A DNA stretch of 64,000 nucleotides, from contig NZ_JACVOY010000001.1 in assembly GCF_018882185.1 (NCBI RefSeq), positions 248,001-312,000 of the forward strand, in the 5' to 3' direction. Below, piece after piece: positions 34,406 through 43,963 of the stretch. How positions within the stretch are numbered: the stretch's first letter is position 1; each line of letters starts with the position of its first letter. Made by a program: the position numbers and the translations under genes. This DNA comes from Polynucleobacter sp. AP-Latsch-80-C2 (GTDB lineage Bacteria > Pseudomonadota > Gammaproteobacteria > Burkholderiales > Burkholderiaceae). The notes under the pieces are model-generated. The model made no database searches and was not told the DNA's origin. It saw nothing but the letters and a program-made list of their open reading frames with translations.

Positions 34406-34502
34406 GTGGAATGGAATAACCAAGATGGGGCTAATAAATCGCCTTGTTCTGGAGAAATTAATTATCATCTCGTATGTTGAAAGTTTTGGAAGGTATTTTG
34501 GG

Positions 34503-35501
34503 ATGCATTTGAATCGATTTTGGCTCTTGGTTTGCGCAGTGCTATTCACCGGTGGTGTCTTAGTCAATGCACCTGCGTTTGCTGCCACTAAGGACAAGCA
34601 GAGCAAAACTACCAAAGTGGCTATCAAATCAGTTAAGAAACCCAAATCCGTTCGCGTTACCGTTACTCGCTCAACCGAACCTGTCGTAGCTGCAAGACCA
34701 TCATTAGCATCTGCGCTTGGTATGCGCGGACAGCATGACGACTTGAGTCTTAAATCTAGTGTGGCCATGGTGGTGAATCAAGATACCAAAGAGGTTTACT
34801 TCGAAAAGAATCCCTCTGTCAGTTTGCCAATCGCTTCGATTACAAAACTCATGACAGCAATGGTAGTTCTCGATTCCAAACTGCCTTTAGATGAATCACT
34901 CGTCATTAATGCAGATGATGTGCATATCTATCGCACTTCACGCCTTGCGGGTGGGACAGTGTTAACCCGTGAAGAGGCGCTTTTGTTAGCGCTCATGTCC
35001 TCTGAGAACCGCGCTGCATATACCTTAGGCAGAAATTACCCAGGTGGCATACCGGCATTTGTAGACGCCATGAACCGTAAGGCTAAAGAGCTGGGTATGG
35101 ATCATTCTCACTTTGCAGACCCTACTGGTTTGCTTAGTGAAAACGTTGCTTCCGCAGAAGATCTCACTCGCATGCTTAGCGCTGCCTATCAATACAAAAT
35201 GATTCGGGAGTTTTCTACTTGGCCGGATCTCACAATGGTGATTGCTAAGCGCCCACAAAAATTCTTGAACACTAATCGCTTAGTGCGTGCAGGGGATATG
35301 AATATTGGTTTGCAAAAAACCGGTTTTATTAATGCGGCAGGAAAATGTTTGGTGATGCAGGCAAGGGTGAATAACACACCGTTGTTATTGGTTTTCTTGG
35401 ACTCGGTTGGAACTCAGTCGCGTTTTGCTGATGCAGTGCGTGTGCGTGACTGGTATGAGCGCATGCCTTCAGGTGCGCAGCCTATTAGACGCTTGATGTA
35501 A
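34503..35501 (+). CDS. pbpG: D-alanyl-D-alanine endopeptidase (PBP7/PbpG, S11 family)
   Basis: Periplasmic penicillin-binding serine peptidase that trims peptidoglycan cross-links. From ATG 34503 it has 332 residues. That start is preferred because it begins a signal peptide (FWLLVCAVLFTGGVLVNAPAFA) and has GGAAGG (34488-34493) upstream; the open frame extends further 5' into the permease gene. Active-site motifs are SxxK in SITKLMT (Ser about 112), SxN in SSENRA and KTG in QKTGF (about 272). It converges on the IclR gene with only 9 bases between the stops and no obvious terminator. Confidence 0.93.
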   Translation: MHLNRFWLLVCAVLFTGGVLVNAPAFAATKDKQSKTTKVAIKSVKKPKSVRVTVTRSTEPVVAARPSLASALGMRGQHDDLSLKSSVAMVVNQDTKEVYFEKNPSVSLPIASITKLMTAMVVLDSKLPLDESLVINADDVHIYRTSRLAGGTVLTREEALLLALMSSENRAAYTLGRNYPGGIPAFVDAMNRKAKELGMDHSHFADPTGLLSENVASAEDLTRMLSAAYQYKMIREFSTWPDLTMVIAKRPQKFLNTNRLVRAGDMNIGLQKTGFINAAGKCLVMQARVNNTPLLLVFLDSVGTQSRFADAVRVRDWYERMPSGAQPIRRLM

Positions 35502-35510
35502 AGTGGGGAG

Positions 35511-36353
35511 CTAGGTAGAGGCACCTGGCTCTAAAGACTTAGGCTTATAGCCCATCCCTTTAGAAATTTGTATGGCAGTTTCTTGTAGCGCTCTTAACCA
35601 ATCGGCTTGAATACGATCAGTTGGTGCGCTCAGCGAGAGACCAGCTACTAATTTTCCAGTGTCATCTAAAATGGCGGCAGCAAGGCAGCTCACGCCAAGT
35701 TCTAATTCTTCATCATCGCGAGCATTACCCACTTTTCTGACTTGATTCAGTTCGGACTCGAGTTTGCTTAAATCAGTAATACTGTTTCTGGTGTGACCAG
35801 ATAATCCAGTGCGAGTGACATAGGCACGAACTTGATTTGCATCATCACTGGCTAAAAATAGTTTGCCAACAGAGGTCAGATGTAATGGTGCTCTGCCACC
35901 AATTGCACGAACCACCTGCATGCCGGAGCGCTCGCTATATGCACGATCAATATAAACAATTTCATCGCCTTGGCGGACAGACAGGTTTACTGTTTCGCCG
36001 GTCAACTTATGAAGGGTGCGCATCGGAACTTGCGCGGCTTCTCGCACGGATAAGCGCGCCTTAACTAAGTTGCCTAGCTCTAAAAGCTTCAGCCCCAAGC
36101 GGTAGGTGCCACCATCACCGCGTTCTACCAAGCGGCAGGCAACCATGTCATTGAGGATGCGGTGTGCTGTTGAGGGATGCAATCCAGTGTCCTCGGCTAA
36201 GAACTTGAGACTGCTCGATTCTTCCTGCTCAGCTAGGGCATCAAGCAAATTCATCATGCGCTCAACCACCTGGATCGCTGTTTTACCAACTTCACCAGTA
36301 CTTTTAGAGGTTTTGACGATTTTGCTATTGCTCATGGGGTTTATTGTAGCCAT
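35511..36353 (-). CDS. IclR-family transcriptional regulator
   Basis: 280 residues: N-terminal winged HTH about 25-85 (VVERMMNLLDALAEQEESSSLKFLAEDTGLHPSTAHRILNDMVACRLVERGDGGTYRLG) and C-terminal IclR effector domain (GRAPLHLTSVGKLFLA, then ELELGVSCLAAAILDDTGKLVAGLSLSAP). The start may be ATG 36353 or ATG 36335; neither has a good ribosome site. An inverted repeat at 36381-36398 upstream could be its own operator. The target genes cannot be told from context; neighbours are housekeeping. Confidence 0.92.
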   Translation of the reverse strand: MATINPMSNSKIVKTSKSTGEVGKTAIQVVERMMNLLDALAEQEESSSLKFLAEDTGLHPSTAHRILNDMVACRLVERGDGGTYRLGLKLLELGNLVKARLSVREAAQVPMRTLHKLTGETVNLSVRQGDEIVYIDRAYSERSGMQVVRAIGGRAPLHLTSVGKLFLASDDANQVRAYVTRTGLSGHTRNSITDLSKLESELNQVRKVGNARDDEELELGVSCLAAAILDDTGKLVAGLSLSAPTDRIQADWLRALQETAIQISKGMGYKPKSLEPGAST

Positions 36354-36380
36354 TCCCAGGCAAATTGCATATTGTGAAAT

Positions 36381-36398
36381 GGGATTTTACGAAATCCC
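36381..36398. promoter_or_regulatory. Inverted repeat upstream of the IclR-type gene
   Basis: GGGATTT-TACG-AAATCCC, with perfect 7-bp arms, lies 28-45 bases upstream of ATG 36353 and within 21 bases of the pyrD stop. It could be an IclR-type autoregulatory site. A downstream poly-T tract is lacking on either side, so it is less likely to be a terminator. Confidence 0.35.
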
Positions 36399-36418
36399 AA
36401 GCAAAAAACCCAATAAAT

Positions 36419-37450
36419 CTAATGTCTTAGGGCGTTTGCGCACTCGGTGACTAGCTCGGGTCCTCGGTAAATGAGGCCGCTATAGAGTTGTACCAAGCTG
36501 GCTCCAGCCATGATCTTTTCACGGGCATCAGCGCCCGACATAATGCCGCCGACGCCAATGATGGGTAAATCATTTCCTAGTCTAGCTTTGAGTGTTTTGA
36601 TCACTTGGCTAGAGGCCTGACGAACCGGCGCTCCAGATAGTCCACCAGCTTCATTACCAGATGCCATACCTTGAACTGCTTCACGCGAGATAGTGGTGTT
36701 GGTGGCAATGACGGCATCCATTCCAAATTCTAATAAGAGGTCAGCGATGAGATGTATGTCATCTTGATTAAGATCTGGTGCAATTTTTAAGAAGAGGGGT
36801 TTTTTAACGCCATAACGATCACTGAGTTTTTTTCTTTCTTCACTCAGTTCTCGTAAGAGCGCTCGTAACATTTCTTCACTCTGAAGGGAGCGTAGATGTT
36901 GAGTGTTGGGGGATGAGATGTTAACAGTGATGTAAGCGCTGATTTCATAGACGGCCTCCATTGCAGCAACATAATCTTTCGAGGCTTCTTCAATGGGCGT
37001 GCTGGCATTCTTGCCAATATTCATACCCAGTACGCCACCGTTCTGCCAAAATTGCGAGCGACGGACTCGGGCAACGCATGCCTCAACACCATCATTATTA
37101 AATCCCATGCGATTAATAATCGCTTGTGCCTCAGGCAATCTAAACATGCGAGGCTTAGGATTTCCAGGTTGTGGACGCGGGGTTACTGTGCCAATTTCTA
37201 AAAAACCAAAACCTAAGGCAGCCAAGGCATCAATATGTTTGCCATCTTTATCAAGACCTGCTGCCAGGCCTACTGGATTTGGAAACTCAATACCGCAAAG
37301 GGTATGGGGGTCGGCAACTGGCTTGCTAACAAAGCGCTGTAAGAGGCCCCAACGTTGCGCGCGATCTAAATTGCTGAGCGTGAGATTGTGAGCTTGTTCG
37401 GGATCAAGACAGAAAAGCCAAGGGCGTAAAAAGGAATAACTATCGATCAT
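36419..37450 (-). CDS. pyrD: Dihydroorotate dehydrogenase (quinone), class 2
   Basis: Membrane-associated FMN enzyme oxidising dihydroorotate to orotate with quinone, step four of pyrimidine synthesis. 343 residues from ATG 37450 (MIDSYSFLRPWLFCLDPEQAHNL), the typical class 2 N-terminal amphipathic helix. An upstream TTG in frame would overlap the preceding gene. Motifs: NPVGLAAGLDKDGKHIDAL, the active-site segment NISSPNTQHLRSLQ with the class 2 Ser, KIAPDL and the phosphate-binding GVGGIMSGADAREKIMAGASLVQLYSG. It follows the leucyltransferase stop by 8 bases. Confidence 0.96.
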   Translation of the reverse strand: MIDSYSFLRPWLFCLDPEQAHNLTLSNLDRAQRWGLLQRFVSKPVADPHTLCGIEFPNPVGLAAGLDKDGKHIDALAALGFGFLEIGTVTPRPQPGNPKPRMFRLPEAQAIINRMGFNNDGVEACVARVRRSQFWQNGGVLGMNIGKNASTPIEEASKDYVAAMEAVYEISAYITVNISSPNTQHLRSLQSEEMLRALLRELSEERKKLSDRYGVKKPLFLKIAPDLNQDDIHLIADLLLEFGMDAVIATNTTISREAVQGMASGNEAGGLSGAPVRQASSQVIKTLKARLGNDLPIIGVGGIMSGADAREKIMAGASLVQLYSGLIYRGPELVTECANALRH

Positions 37451-37458
37451 GGTGGATA

Positions 37459-38205
37459 TTATGAACCAGACAGTAACTGCCAATGATCATCGATCAAGCC
37501 TTCCATGGGCTGGTACTTTGCCTTATAGGACATCTTTTCACTCTCTTTAATATAGTAGCCAAGATAGAGATAGGGCAAATGCAGATCTAAGCACTGTTGA
37601 ATTTGCCAGAGGATGCTGTAACTACCGTAGCTGGCTGTACTGCTGCTGGTATCAAAAAAGGTATAGACCGAAGAGATTCCTTGCTCCAGAATATCGATCA
37701 TACTCACCATGCGTAAGCGTCCTGGATGAGAGTCATGCGGCCCATCTCGAAACTCCACAATGCGTGAATTCACTCGGCTTTGAAGTAAAAACTGCATATA
37801 TTGGTCTTGATCATCGCGATCCATCTCCCCACCAGCGTGCCGCTCATTTTGATAACGTTGATACAGTTGGTAGTGCTCATCCTTATAACCAAGATTGAGT
37901 ACATGTGCCTCTAATCCGGCATGTTTTTTCTGGGCGCGTCGTTGGCTACGAGTCGGAACAAATTGATTTACCAGAATTCTTGTAGCAATGCACGCTCTAC
38001 AACTATCGCAATAAGGGCGATAGGTATACAGGCCGCTTCTACGAAACCCTGCATTAATGAGTTCACCATAGACATCCGCATGAATCAGATGGGATGGCGT
38101 TGCCACCTGTGAGCGTGCCATGCGATTGGGAAGATAGCTGCATTCATAGGGAGCGGTAGCATAAAACTGTAGCGCAGTGAGGGGAAGTTCTTTGAGCTGG
38201 GTCAT
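37459..38205 (-). CDS. bpt: Aspartate/glutamate leucyltransferase (N-end rule)
   Basis: Transfers Leu from Leu-tRNA to proteins with N-terminal Asp or Glu, marking them for ClpS/ClpAP. 248 residues of the bacterial ATE1-like family. Features are [15 protein letters not shown] near the N-terminus, a Cys pair in [16 protein letters not shown], and the C-terminal half [25 protein letters not shown]...[26 protein letters not shown]. It overlaps the aat gene by 4 bases, so both branches of the N-end rule pathway are co-expressed. Confidence 0.95.
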   Translation of the reverse strand: MTQLKELPLTALQFYATAPYECSYLPNRMARSQVATPSHLIHADVYGELINAGFRRSGLYTYRPYCDSCRACIATRILVNQFVPTRSQRRAQKKHAGLEAHVLNLGYKDEHYQLYQRYQNERHAGGEMDRDDQDQYMQFLLQSRVNSRIVEFRDGPHDSHPGRLRMVSMIDILEQGISSVYTFFDTSSSTASYGSYSILWQIQQCLDLHLPYLYLGYYIKESEKMSYKAKYQPMEGLIDDHWQLLSGS

Positions 38206-38939
38206 AACCAGTGAGCTAAGATAGTTTTATTAAAAGTCCAAGGTCTCTCAATAGTAGATGGGTTTAAAGATGTTTGCAGCTTAGCTAGAAACTCTGTACG
38301 GGGAATGGGTGCCGCCCCAAGGGAGTGAAGATGTGCAGTCTCTTGCTGGCAATCAATCATGCTAACTTGATTTTGTAGACACCAAGCGCTTAAAGCGGCT
38401 AATGCGAGCTTAGAGGCATTAGTTTCATAACTAAACATCGATTCGCCGAACACCATTGCTCCAAACGAAACGCAATAGAGGCCGCCAATCAGTTGCCCTT
38501 GATGTGCTACTGCAATGCTGTGGGCATGGCCTTGTTCATGAAGTGCTGTATATGCCTCCATGATTTCATGGGTAATCCAAGTGCCATCTTGATCTTTGCG
38601 TTTGCTCGTAGCGCAGGCACGAACTACCGCACCAAAGTCAGCATCGACGAGCAATTCTGATTCGGGATCTTGGCAAAAGTGACGCAGATGCTTTTTCAGA
38701 GAGTCGCTGCACTTAAAGTTTGCGGGATCTAAGACCATGCGGGGATCTGGAGACCACCATAGTACGGGTTGATTATCTGAGTACCAGGGAAAGATTCCAG
38801 TTTGATAAGCACGCGCGAGCTGCCCTGGATAGATTCTTTCGCTAACAGCCACTAAGCCAGGAACGCTTGGGTCCGGATCTGCATGGGTCAGCGGATCTGG
38901 AAAGGGGTCTTGTGGACCCAGCCAAATAATCTGACTCAT
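38202..38939 (-). CDS. aat: Leucyl/phenylalanyl-tRNA-protein transferase
   Basis: Adds Leu or Phe to N-terminal Arg or Lys of proteins. 245 residues; family blocks [94 protein letters not shown] and [25 protein letters not shown] are all present. It is directly upstream of and overlapping bpt, with pyrD behind. Confidence 0.97.
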   Translation of the reverse strand: MSQIIWLGPQDPFPDPLTHADPDPSVPGLVAVSERIYPGQLARAYQTGIFPWYSDNQPVLWWSPDPRMVLDPANFKCSDSLKKHLRHFCQDPESELLVDADFGAVVRACATSKRKDQDGTWITHEIMEAYTALHEQGHAHSIAVAHQGQLIGGLYCVSFGAMVFGESMFSYETNASKLALAALSAWCLQNQVSMIDCQQETAHLHSLGAAPIPRTEFLAKLQTSLNPSTIERPWTFNKTILAHWL

Positions 38940-38947
38940 CGTACTAA

Positions 38948-39508
38948 TTAAATCTTTTCAGAGGGAAGAACATCGCGGCTACGCACATGAAATTCTTTTC
39001 CTGCTTCAAGAAGGCCGGCAGCACGATCTGCAAAAAACCATTCCAAAGTCTGTTTCACGGTAGGGAAGGCTAAGTCATCCCAGGGAATTTCATGTTCATG
39101 AAATAGGGCCACTTCAAGGCTCTCTTCACCAGCAGAAAAATCGGCATTGGCCATTTTTGCTAAGTAAAAGAGATGTACTTGCTCTGCATGAGCAACGTTG
39201 AGGAGGGAATATAGAGGACCAATTTCTACGATTGCACCAGCCTCTTCGAGGGTTTCGCGAGCGGCCCCTGCGCCAGTGCTCTCACCAAGCTCCATAAAGC
39301 CGGCGGGAAGAGTCCAGTAACCATGACGCGGAGCAATGGCGCGACGACACAATAAAACTTGCTCACCATAGACTGGAATACTGCCAACAACATTCCTGGG
39401 GTTTTGATAATGAATGCTGCTGCAGGCATCGCACACATATCGTTCACGAGAATCATCTGCCGGGATTTTTACGGAAAGGATATTGGCGCAGATAGGGCAA
39501 AACTTCAT
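38948..39508 (-). CDS. NUDIX hydrolase with N-terminal zinc ribbon
   Basis: 186 residues. The N-terminus has two CxxC pairs (FCPIC and VCDAC) forming a zinc ribbon. The Nudix box is complete in GFMELGESTGAGAARETLEEAGA (about 71-93). The layout resembles ADP-ribose/NADH-pyrophosphatase-like and similar housekeeping NUDIX proteins of Burkholderiales. The exact substrate cannot be read. It is 9 bases downstream of pabBC and 8 bases upstream of aat, so probably in one transcript. Confidence 0.9.
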   Translation of the reverse strand: MKFCPICANILSVKIPADDSRERYVCDACSSIHYQNPRNVVGSIPVYGEQVLLCRRAIAPRHGYWTLPAGFMELGESTGAGAARETLEEAGAIVEIGPLYSLLNVAHAEQVHLFYLAKMANADFSAGEESLEVALFHEHEIPWDDLAFPTVKQTLEWFFADRAAGLLEAGKEFHVRSRDVLPSEKI

Positions 39509-39517
39509 GACAGCTTT

Positions 39518-41350
39518 CTAAAAATGAGCCTGGATCGCTCCGCGAAGGGCATTCGTAAGCATAATCTCTTCCGCCATTGAAACATCTTTAATAGTCAAGT
39601 TAGCTTCACGGGCATTCAGGAGGGGGTCTGCGAGTAAGTTTGCGCGCATGACGCCCGGTAGCAGCCCTGCGGAAAGGGGTGGGGTCAGCCACTGTTTGCT
39701 GTCTTTTGGTCGAATGAAGATGCTGCTTCTTCCACCTTCGGTAACAAAACCCTGTTCATTAAGAAACAGGGCATCGAACCCCCCAAGCTCAACGGATTTT
39801 TGCCAAGCTTGGTCATAAAGCGCACGTTTGCTAACTTTATGTTGAAGTAGGGGGTCGCCAGAATACATCAAGCAATCACCTTGCAATATATCGGTTGCCC
39901 AAAATATTTTTACAGAATCGTGAAGCACATCTAGCGGGCCGATCGTACATGAGAAATGGCCGTCCATCGAAAGATCGAGTCTTAGTCGATAAACATGGTT
40001 CACATCGAGATTGTTACAGGCATCTAAAACACGAGTATTTGCGACGGAGCGATCAAATGAAATACCCAAAGCACATGCTGATGATTGCATGCGATCCAGG
40101 TGTGCAGATAAATTCAAGGGAGATGCATTCTTCAGGGCAATTGTTTCAAATATTCCAACAGCACTGGGAAGATCCATTAAAAAAGCAGACTTAATTCGAC
40201 ACTCTTCCCATTCTTGCGCAGCATCTGAGTCAATCGTGATGCCTGCGCCAACACCTAGCGTAAAAGTATTGCTATGCGATTGCGGGTCTTCTTCAATTTC
40301 AATCGTGCGAATCGGTACGCTAAAAGCAAAGTCGCCATCAGGATCAAGCCAGCCCAGCGCACCGCAGTAATACTCGCGGTCTTGTGCCTCTAATTCTTGA
40401 ATGATTTGCATACTCCGCTTCTTGGGCGCGCCTGTTACTGAGCCACAGGGAAAAACAGCCTGCAGAACATCGGCTAAAGCAGTTTCGGGTTTAATCTGCC
40501 CTTGAACGGTAGAGGTCATTTGCAGAACGTCACCATGCCGTGCCACTTCAAATAAGCTTGGAACGGAAACTGTGCCTGGCAAGGAAATACGACTTAAGTC
40601 ATTGCGCAGAAGATCTACGATCATCACATTTTCAGCTTGATTTTTTGGATCATCAGAGAGGTCGCTTGCACCAGAAGACAAAGCATTTGCCGTACCCTTC
40701 ATCGGCATCGCTTTAAGAATCTCTCCTTGCTTTTGGATAAACAGTTCAGGAGATTGAGAAAGCAAATATCGATTGCCATTCGTATTCGATTGCGCGATAT
40801 AAGCACCAAACCGACCAGGCTGACGCTTGCGGAGTCTGCTGTACAGCGCTAGAGGTGGCCCGTAAGTCTTGCCAGTAATTCGATAGGTGTGATTAATCTG
40901 ATACGTATCGCCATTACGAATGTATTCCTGAATGCGAGCAATATCCTCAGTAAATTTTTCTTGGGTGATGGATTCAACTACATCCATTACGCCTGCAAGA
41001 ACTTCCTCATTCCCTAAGCTTTTTAGTTGTTGCTCTAAGAATGCATCAACCTGTTCTTTAGAGAGCGTTTGATGAGTCTCAAATGACCAAGCTTCAATCA
41101 GAGGGTGGGAAGAGGTCTGTGCTCGTGGAGTCAGTTGATGAATAAATTTACCAAGCTCATAGGCAAAAGTTACTACAACAAAGTGCCCTTGCTGAAGGGC
41201 TTGCTGGATTTCAGCTAAGCACAGCTCAATTGCGCGCTGATCTTTGCCAAGGTCGCCACTAGGAAGAACGCACCATGATTGCAGCGGTGAGTCATAGAGG
41301 CGACTTGAGGGCTTAGCTGCGCTGCTTTGTGAATCGTCGAGCAGAATCAT
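39518..41350 (-). CDS. pabBC: Aminodeoxychorismate synthase component I fused to aminodeoxychorismate lyase
   Basis: 610 residues making p-aminobenzoate for folate. The N-terminal about 385 residues are PabB (chorismate-binding): GDTYQINHTYRI, LLSQSPELFI, MPMKGTA, DLLRNDLSRI and PCGSVTGAPKKRSMQIIQELE. The C-terminal part (about 390-610) is a class IV PLP aminotransferase-fold lyase (PabC-like) with KVSKRALYDQAW, where the Lys fits the PLP position, and NEQGFVTEGGRSSIFI. The glutamine amidotransferase PabA is not in this window. PabB-PabC fusions are frequent in Burkholderiales. Confidence 0.94.
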   Translation of the reverse strand: MILLDDSQSSAAKPSSRLYDSPLQSWCVLPSGDLGKDQRAIELCLAEIQQALQQGHFVVVTFAYELGKFIHQLTPRAQTSSHPLIEAWSFETHQTLSKEQVDAFLEQQLKSLGNEEVLAGVMDVVESITQEKFTEDIARIQEYIRNGDTYQINHTYRITGKTYGPPLALYSRLRKRQPGRFGAYIAQSNTNGNRYLLSQSPELFIQKQGEILKAMPMKGTANALSSGASDLSDDPKNQAENVMIVDLLRNDLSRISLPGTVSVPSLFEVARHGDVLQMTSTVQGQIKPETALADVLQAVFPCGSVTGAPKKRSMQIIQELEAQDREYYCGALGWLDPDGDFAFSVPIRTIEIEEDPQSHSNTFTLGVGAGITIDSDAAQEWEECRIKSAFLMDLPSAVGIFETIALKNASPLNLSAHLDRMQSSACALGISFDRSVANTRVLDACNNLDVNHVYRLRLDLSMDGHFSCTIGPLDVLHDSVKIFWATDILQGDCLMYSGDPLLQHKVSKRALYDQAWQKSVELGGFDALFLNEQGFVTEGGRSSIFIRPKDSKQWLTPPLSAGLLPGVMRANLLADPLLNAREANLTIKDVSMAEEIMLTNALRGAIQAHF

Positions 41351-41371
41351 TGCAGCTAGCCTAAGTGCGTT

Positions 41372-41947
41372 TTATTTCAGAATGGTGGCAGATTCGATAG
41401 TGACCGTTTTGCTAGGCACATCAGCCATACGTCCCATGCGCGGTGCATTAGCAACCATCGTGGGTACTTTACGAATAGCATCAATGGTTTGAGTACCGGA
41501 GATCACCTTTCCAAAGACGGTGTAGCCATTGCCCATCGCATTTGGATAATCCAATGCTTGATTGTCTTTGACGTTAATAAAAAATTGGGCAGTAGCAGAG
41601 TCAGGATCAGAGGTCCGCGCCATAGCAATGGTATACGTATTGTTCTTCAAACCATTTTGCGCTTCTGATACTACCGGTGCATCCGTTGGCTTTTGTATCA
41701 TGTCAGCAGTAAAGCCACCACCTTGAATCATGAAGCCATCAATCACTCGATGGAAAATAGTGCCGTTGTAAAAACCGCTTTTGACATAGTTCAAAAAGTT
41801 TGCAGTTGTCTTAGGCGCTTTATCGCCGTCTAGCTCTACTACAAAATTACCGAGGTTGGTCTTGAATTCTACTTTTGGACCTGCGAAGGCTGCATGAGTA
41901 GTTAGGCTGGCAATGCAGAAAATGAGGCTGGCAAAAATCTTGCGCAT
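41372..41947 (-). CDS. ppiA: Periplasmic peptidyl-prolyl cis-trans isomerase (cyclophilin type)
   Basis: 191 residues from ATG 41947, chosen because AAGGAGTA lies just upstream and the protein then begins with a signal peptide (MRKIFASLIFCIASLTTHAAFA). The cyclophilin domain shows FHRVIDGFMIQGGGF, ARTSDPDSATAQFFIN and NGYTVFGKVI with the catalytic Arg in FHR. It helps protein folding in the periplasm. The gene lies 21 bases after pabBC in the opposite reading order on the same strand. Confidence 0.95.
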   Translation of the reverse strand: MRKIFASLIFCIASLTTHAAFAGPKVEFKTNLGNFVVELDGDKAPKTTANFLNYVKSGFYNGTIFHRVIDGFMIQGGGFTADMIQKPTDAPVVSEAQNGLKNNTYTIAMARTSDPDSATAQFFINVKDNQALDYPNAMGNGYTVFGKVISGTQTIDAIRKVPTMVANAPRMGRMADVPSKTVTIESATILK

Positions 41948-42019
41948 AAATACTCCTTGAATAAATGAAAACGAACACCTCATTGTATTGCGCAATGACC
42001 TACTGGGAGTGCAGTGAAA

Positions 42020-42646
42020 TTAGCCTAATCCGTTAGGGACATTGCCGGCATAGGCATAAGAGGCTTCCTCAAACATCCCGGGTCTGGCGAGGTAGTCCAA
42101 GGTCCAGTCAATGGCATCTACACCCCAGAAACAGTGCTGATTGACTATCAGGGCAGGTATTCCAAAGGCACCATCAAGTTTGGCCTGATTCGTATTGGCA
42201 ATCAGTTGCGCTTTGACTTCGGGATTTTCTGGTCTTGGGGTGTCTGCAGGCAAGCCTAGGTAAACGCAAAATTCTGACCAAGAAAGATTGGGGTCTTTGC
42301 CTTCTATCCACACATAGTCAAAAGCCCGTTCAACCATTGCCCAGTCGGCTTTTTCTTGAATCAGCAGACGCTGCGCTGCTATGGTTGTAAAGGGGTGGTG
42401 TTCCGGAAAGCGGAAAGGAATTCCCAGTTTTTCAGCTTGCCAAACGCAGAACTGATACGTGTGAGGGCGCTTGGCGGCAATTTCACCCGGGCCTTTGTTA
42501 TCAGCCGCTCTTAACAAGCCTCCCAAGAGTATTGCTACTGGCGTGATATCCAATTTAGTTTCTAGGCGTGAGCGTTGCTTGAGATATAAGTAGGCAAATG
42601 GCGAAATAATGTCGTAAAAAAAAGTGGCCAGTACTTTTGCGCTCAT
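42020..42646 (-). CDS. DsbA-fold 2-hydroxychromene-2-carboxylate isomerase family protein
   Basis: 208 residues. The start VLATFFYDIISPFAYLYLKQR carries the kappa-GST/HCCA isomerase motif with Ser in place of the Dsb CxxC. The C-terminal LDGAFGIPALIVNQHCFWGVDAIDWTLDYLARPGMF is typical of the family. It uses glutathione and is classically a naphthalene-pathway enzyme, but here it is a housekeeping-region paralogue and its substrate is unknown. It overlaps rarA by 4 bases. Confidence 0.88.
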   Translation of the reverse strand: MSAKVLATFFYDIISPFAYLYLKQRSRLETKLDITPVAILLGGLLRAADNKGPGEIAAKRPHTYQFCVWQAEKLGIPFRFPEHHPFTTIAAQRLLIQEKADWAMVERAFDYVWIEGKDPNLSWSEFCVYLGLPADTPRPENPEVKAQLIANTNQAKLDGAFGIPALIVNQHCFWGVDAIDWTLDYLARPGMFEEASYAYAGNVPNGLG

Positions 42647-43956
42647 TTCTTTTTGGCCTCTAGATCGAGATTGCGTAAAAAAGCCATCTTCTCCCCAATT
42701 TGGGTTTCGAGTCCACGGGGGACTGGCTCATACCAATGAGGTTCTACCATTCCATCGGGAAGATAGGTTTCACCAGCAGCATAGCCATGAGCCTCATCAT
42801 GTGCATAGCGATATTCTTTGCCATGACCAAGCTCTTTCATAAGCTTAGTGGGGGCATTACGTAAATGATTGGGGACGGGCTGGGATTGATCTTTGGCAAC
42901 ATAGGCGCGTGCGGCATTAAAGGCTTTATAGCTCGCATTACTTTTAGAAGCCACGGCCAAATACACTACCGCTTGGCCTAATGCTAATTCACCTTCTGGT
43001 GAGCCCAGTCTTTCATAAGTTTGGGCGGCGTCGTTGGCTAGCTGCATAGCTCTTGGATCGGCTAAGCCGATATCCTCCCAGGCCATTCGAATAATGCGAC
43101 GAGATAGATAACGGGGATCGACGCCGCCATCGAGCATACGGCAAAGCCAATACAGTGCTGCATCTGGGTTAGAGCCTCGTACCGATTTATGCAGCGCTGA
43201 TATTTGATCATAAAACTGATCCCCGCCTTTATCAAAGCGACGCGCTTGTACGGTGAGTGCATTCTCAATGAAGAGTTGATCAATCACCTTGACTGGATTG
43301 CTTGGATTTGATGCTGCATTCCGAATCTGTTCGACGACATTAAGCAAACGTCTTGCATCACCATCGGCATTGTTGATTAAGGTATCAATCGCACTCTCTT
43401 CAAACGCGATCTCAGGCATTACAAATGCTTGTGCGCGCACAAATAATTGCTTGAGCTCAGCAGCATTTAAGGACTTTAGTACATAGACCTGCGCACGAGA
43501 GAGTAGGGCTGAATTCACTTCAAAAGAAGGATTCTCGGTAGTGGCACCAATAAAGGTAAATAAGCCAGATTCCACATGTGGAAGTAAAGCATCTTGTTGG
43601 CTTTTATTAAAGCGATGGATTTCATCAACAAATAAGATGGTTTGCTTGCCATACTGCGCCATGCTTTGTTGCGCCTGCTCAATCGCCTCACGAATTTCTT
43701 TGACTCCCGCTAACACTGCGGAGATCGCAATGAACTCACGATCAAAGGCTTTTGCTGAGAGACGTGCCAAGGTCGTTTTGCCAACACCTGGAGGCCCCCA
43801 CAGAATCATCGAGTGAGGTTTGCCGGAAGCAAAGGCCAGATTGAGGGGTTTGCCTGCTGCTAATAAATGGGTTTGACCAATAACCTCTTCAATCGTTTTA
43901 GGACGTAGCGCTTCCGCTAGAGGCGGCGGCGGAGTGCTGTCAAAGAGACCGCTCAT
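42643..43956 (-). CDS. rarA: Replication-associated recombination protein A (RarA/MgsA AAA ATPase)
   Basis: 437 residues from ATG 43956 ([19 protein letters not shown]); the frame extends further upstream but would overlap the next gene. It acts at stalled forks and binds SSB and DNA. Walker [14 protein letters not shown], Walker B FVDEIHRF, sensor [21 protein letters not shown], and the C-terminal tetramer domain with [47 protein letters not shown]. Confidence 0.97.
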   Translation of the reverse strand: MSGLFDSTPPPPLAEALRPKTIEEVIGQTHLLAAGKPLNLAFASGKPHSMILWGPPGVGKTTLARLSAKAFDREFIAISAVLAGVKEIREAIEQAQQSMAQYGKQTILFVDEIHRFNKSQQDALLPHVESGLFTFIGATTENPSFEVNSALLSRAQVYVLKSLNAAELKQLFVRAQAFVMPEIAFEESAIDTLINNADGDARRLLNVVEQIRNAASNPSNPVKVIDQLFIENALTVQARRFDKGGDQFYDQISALHKSVRGSNPDAALYWLCRMLDGGVDPRYLSRRIIRMAWEDIGLADPRAMQLANDAAQTYERLGSPEGELALGQAVVYLAVASKSNASYKAFNAARAYVAKDQSQPVPNHLRNAPTKLMKELGHGKEYRYAHDEAHGYAAGETYLPDGMVEPHWYEPVPRGLETQIGEKMAFLRNLDLEAKKK

Positions 43957-43963
43957 CGAAGCA

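Noticed and set aside
34353-34502. N-terminal extension of the DD-endopeptidase
   Set aside because: It overlaps the EamA permease and hides the signal peptide that begins at ATG 34503.
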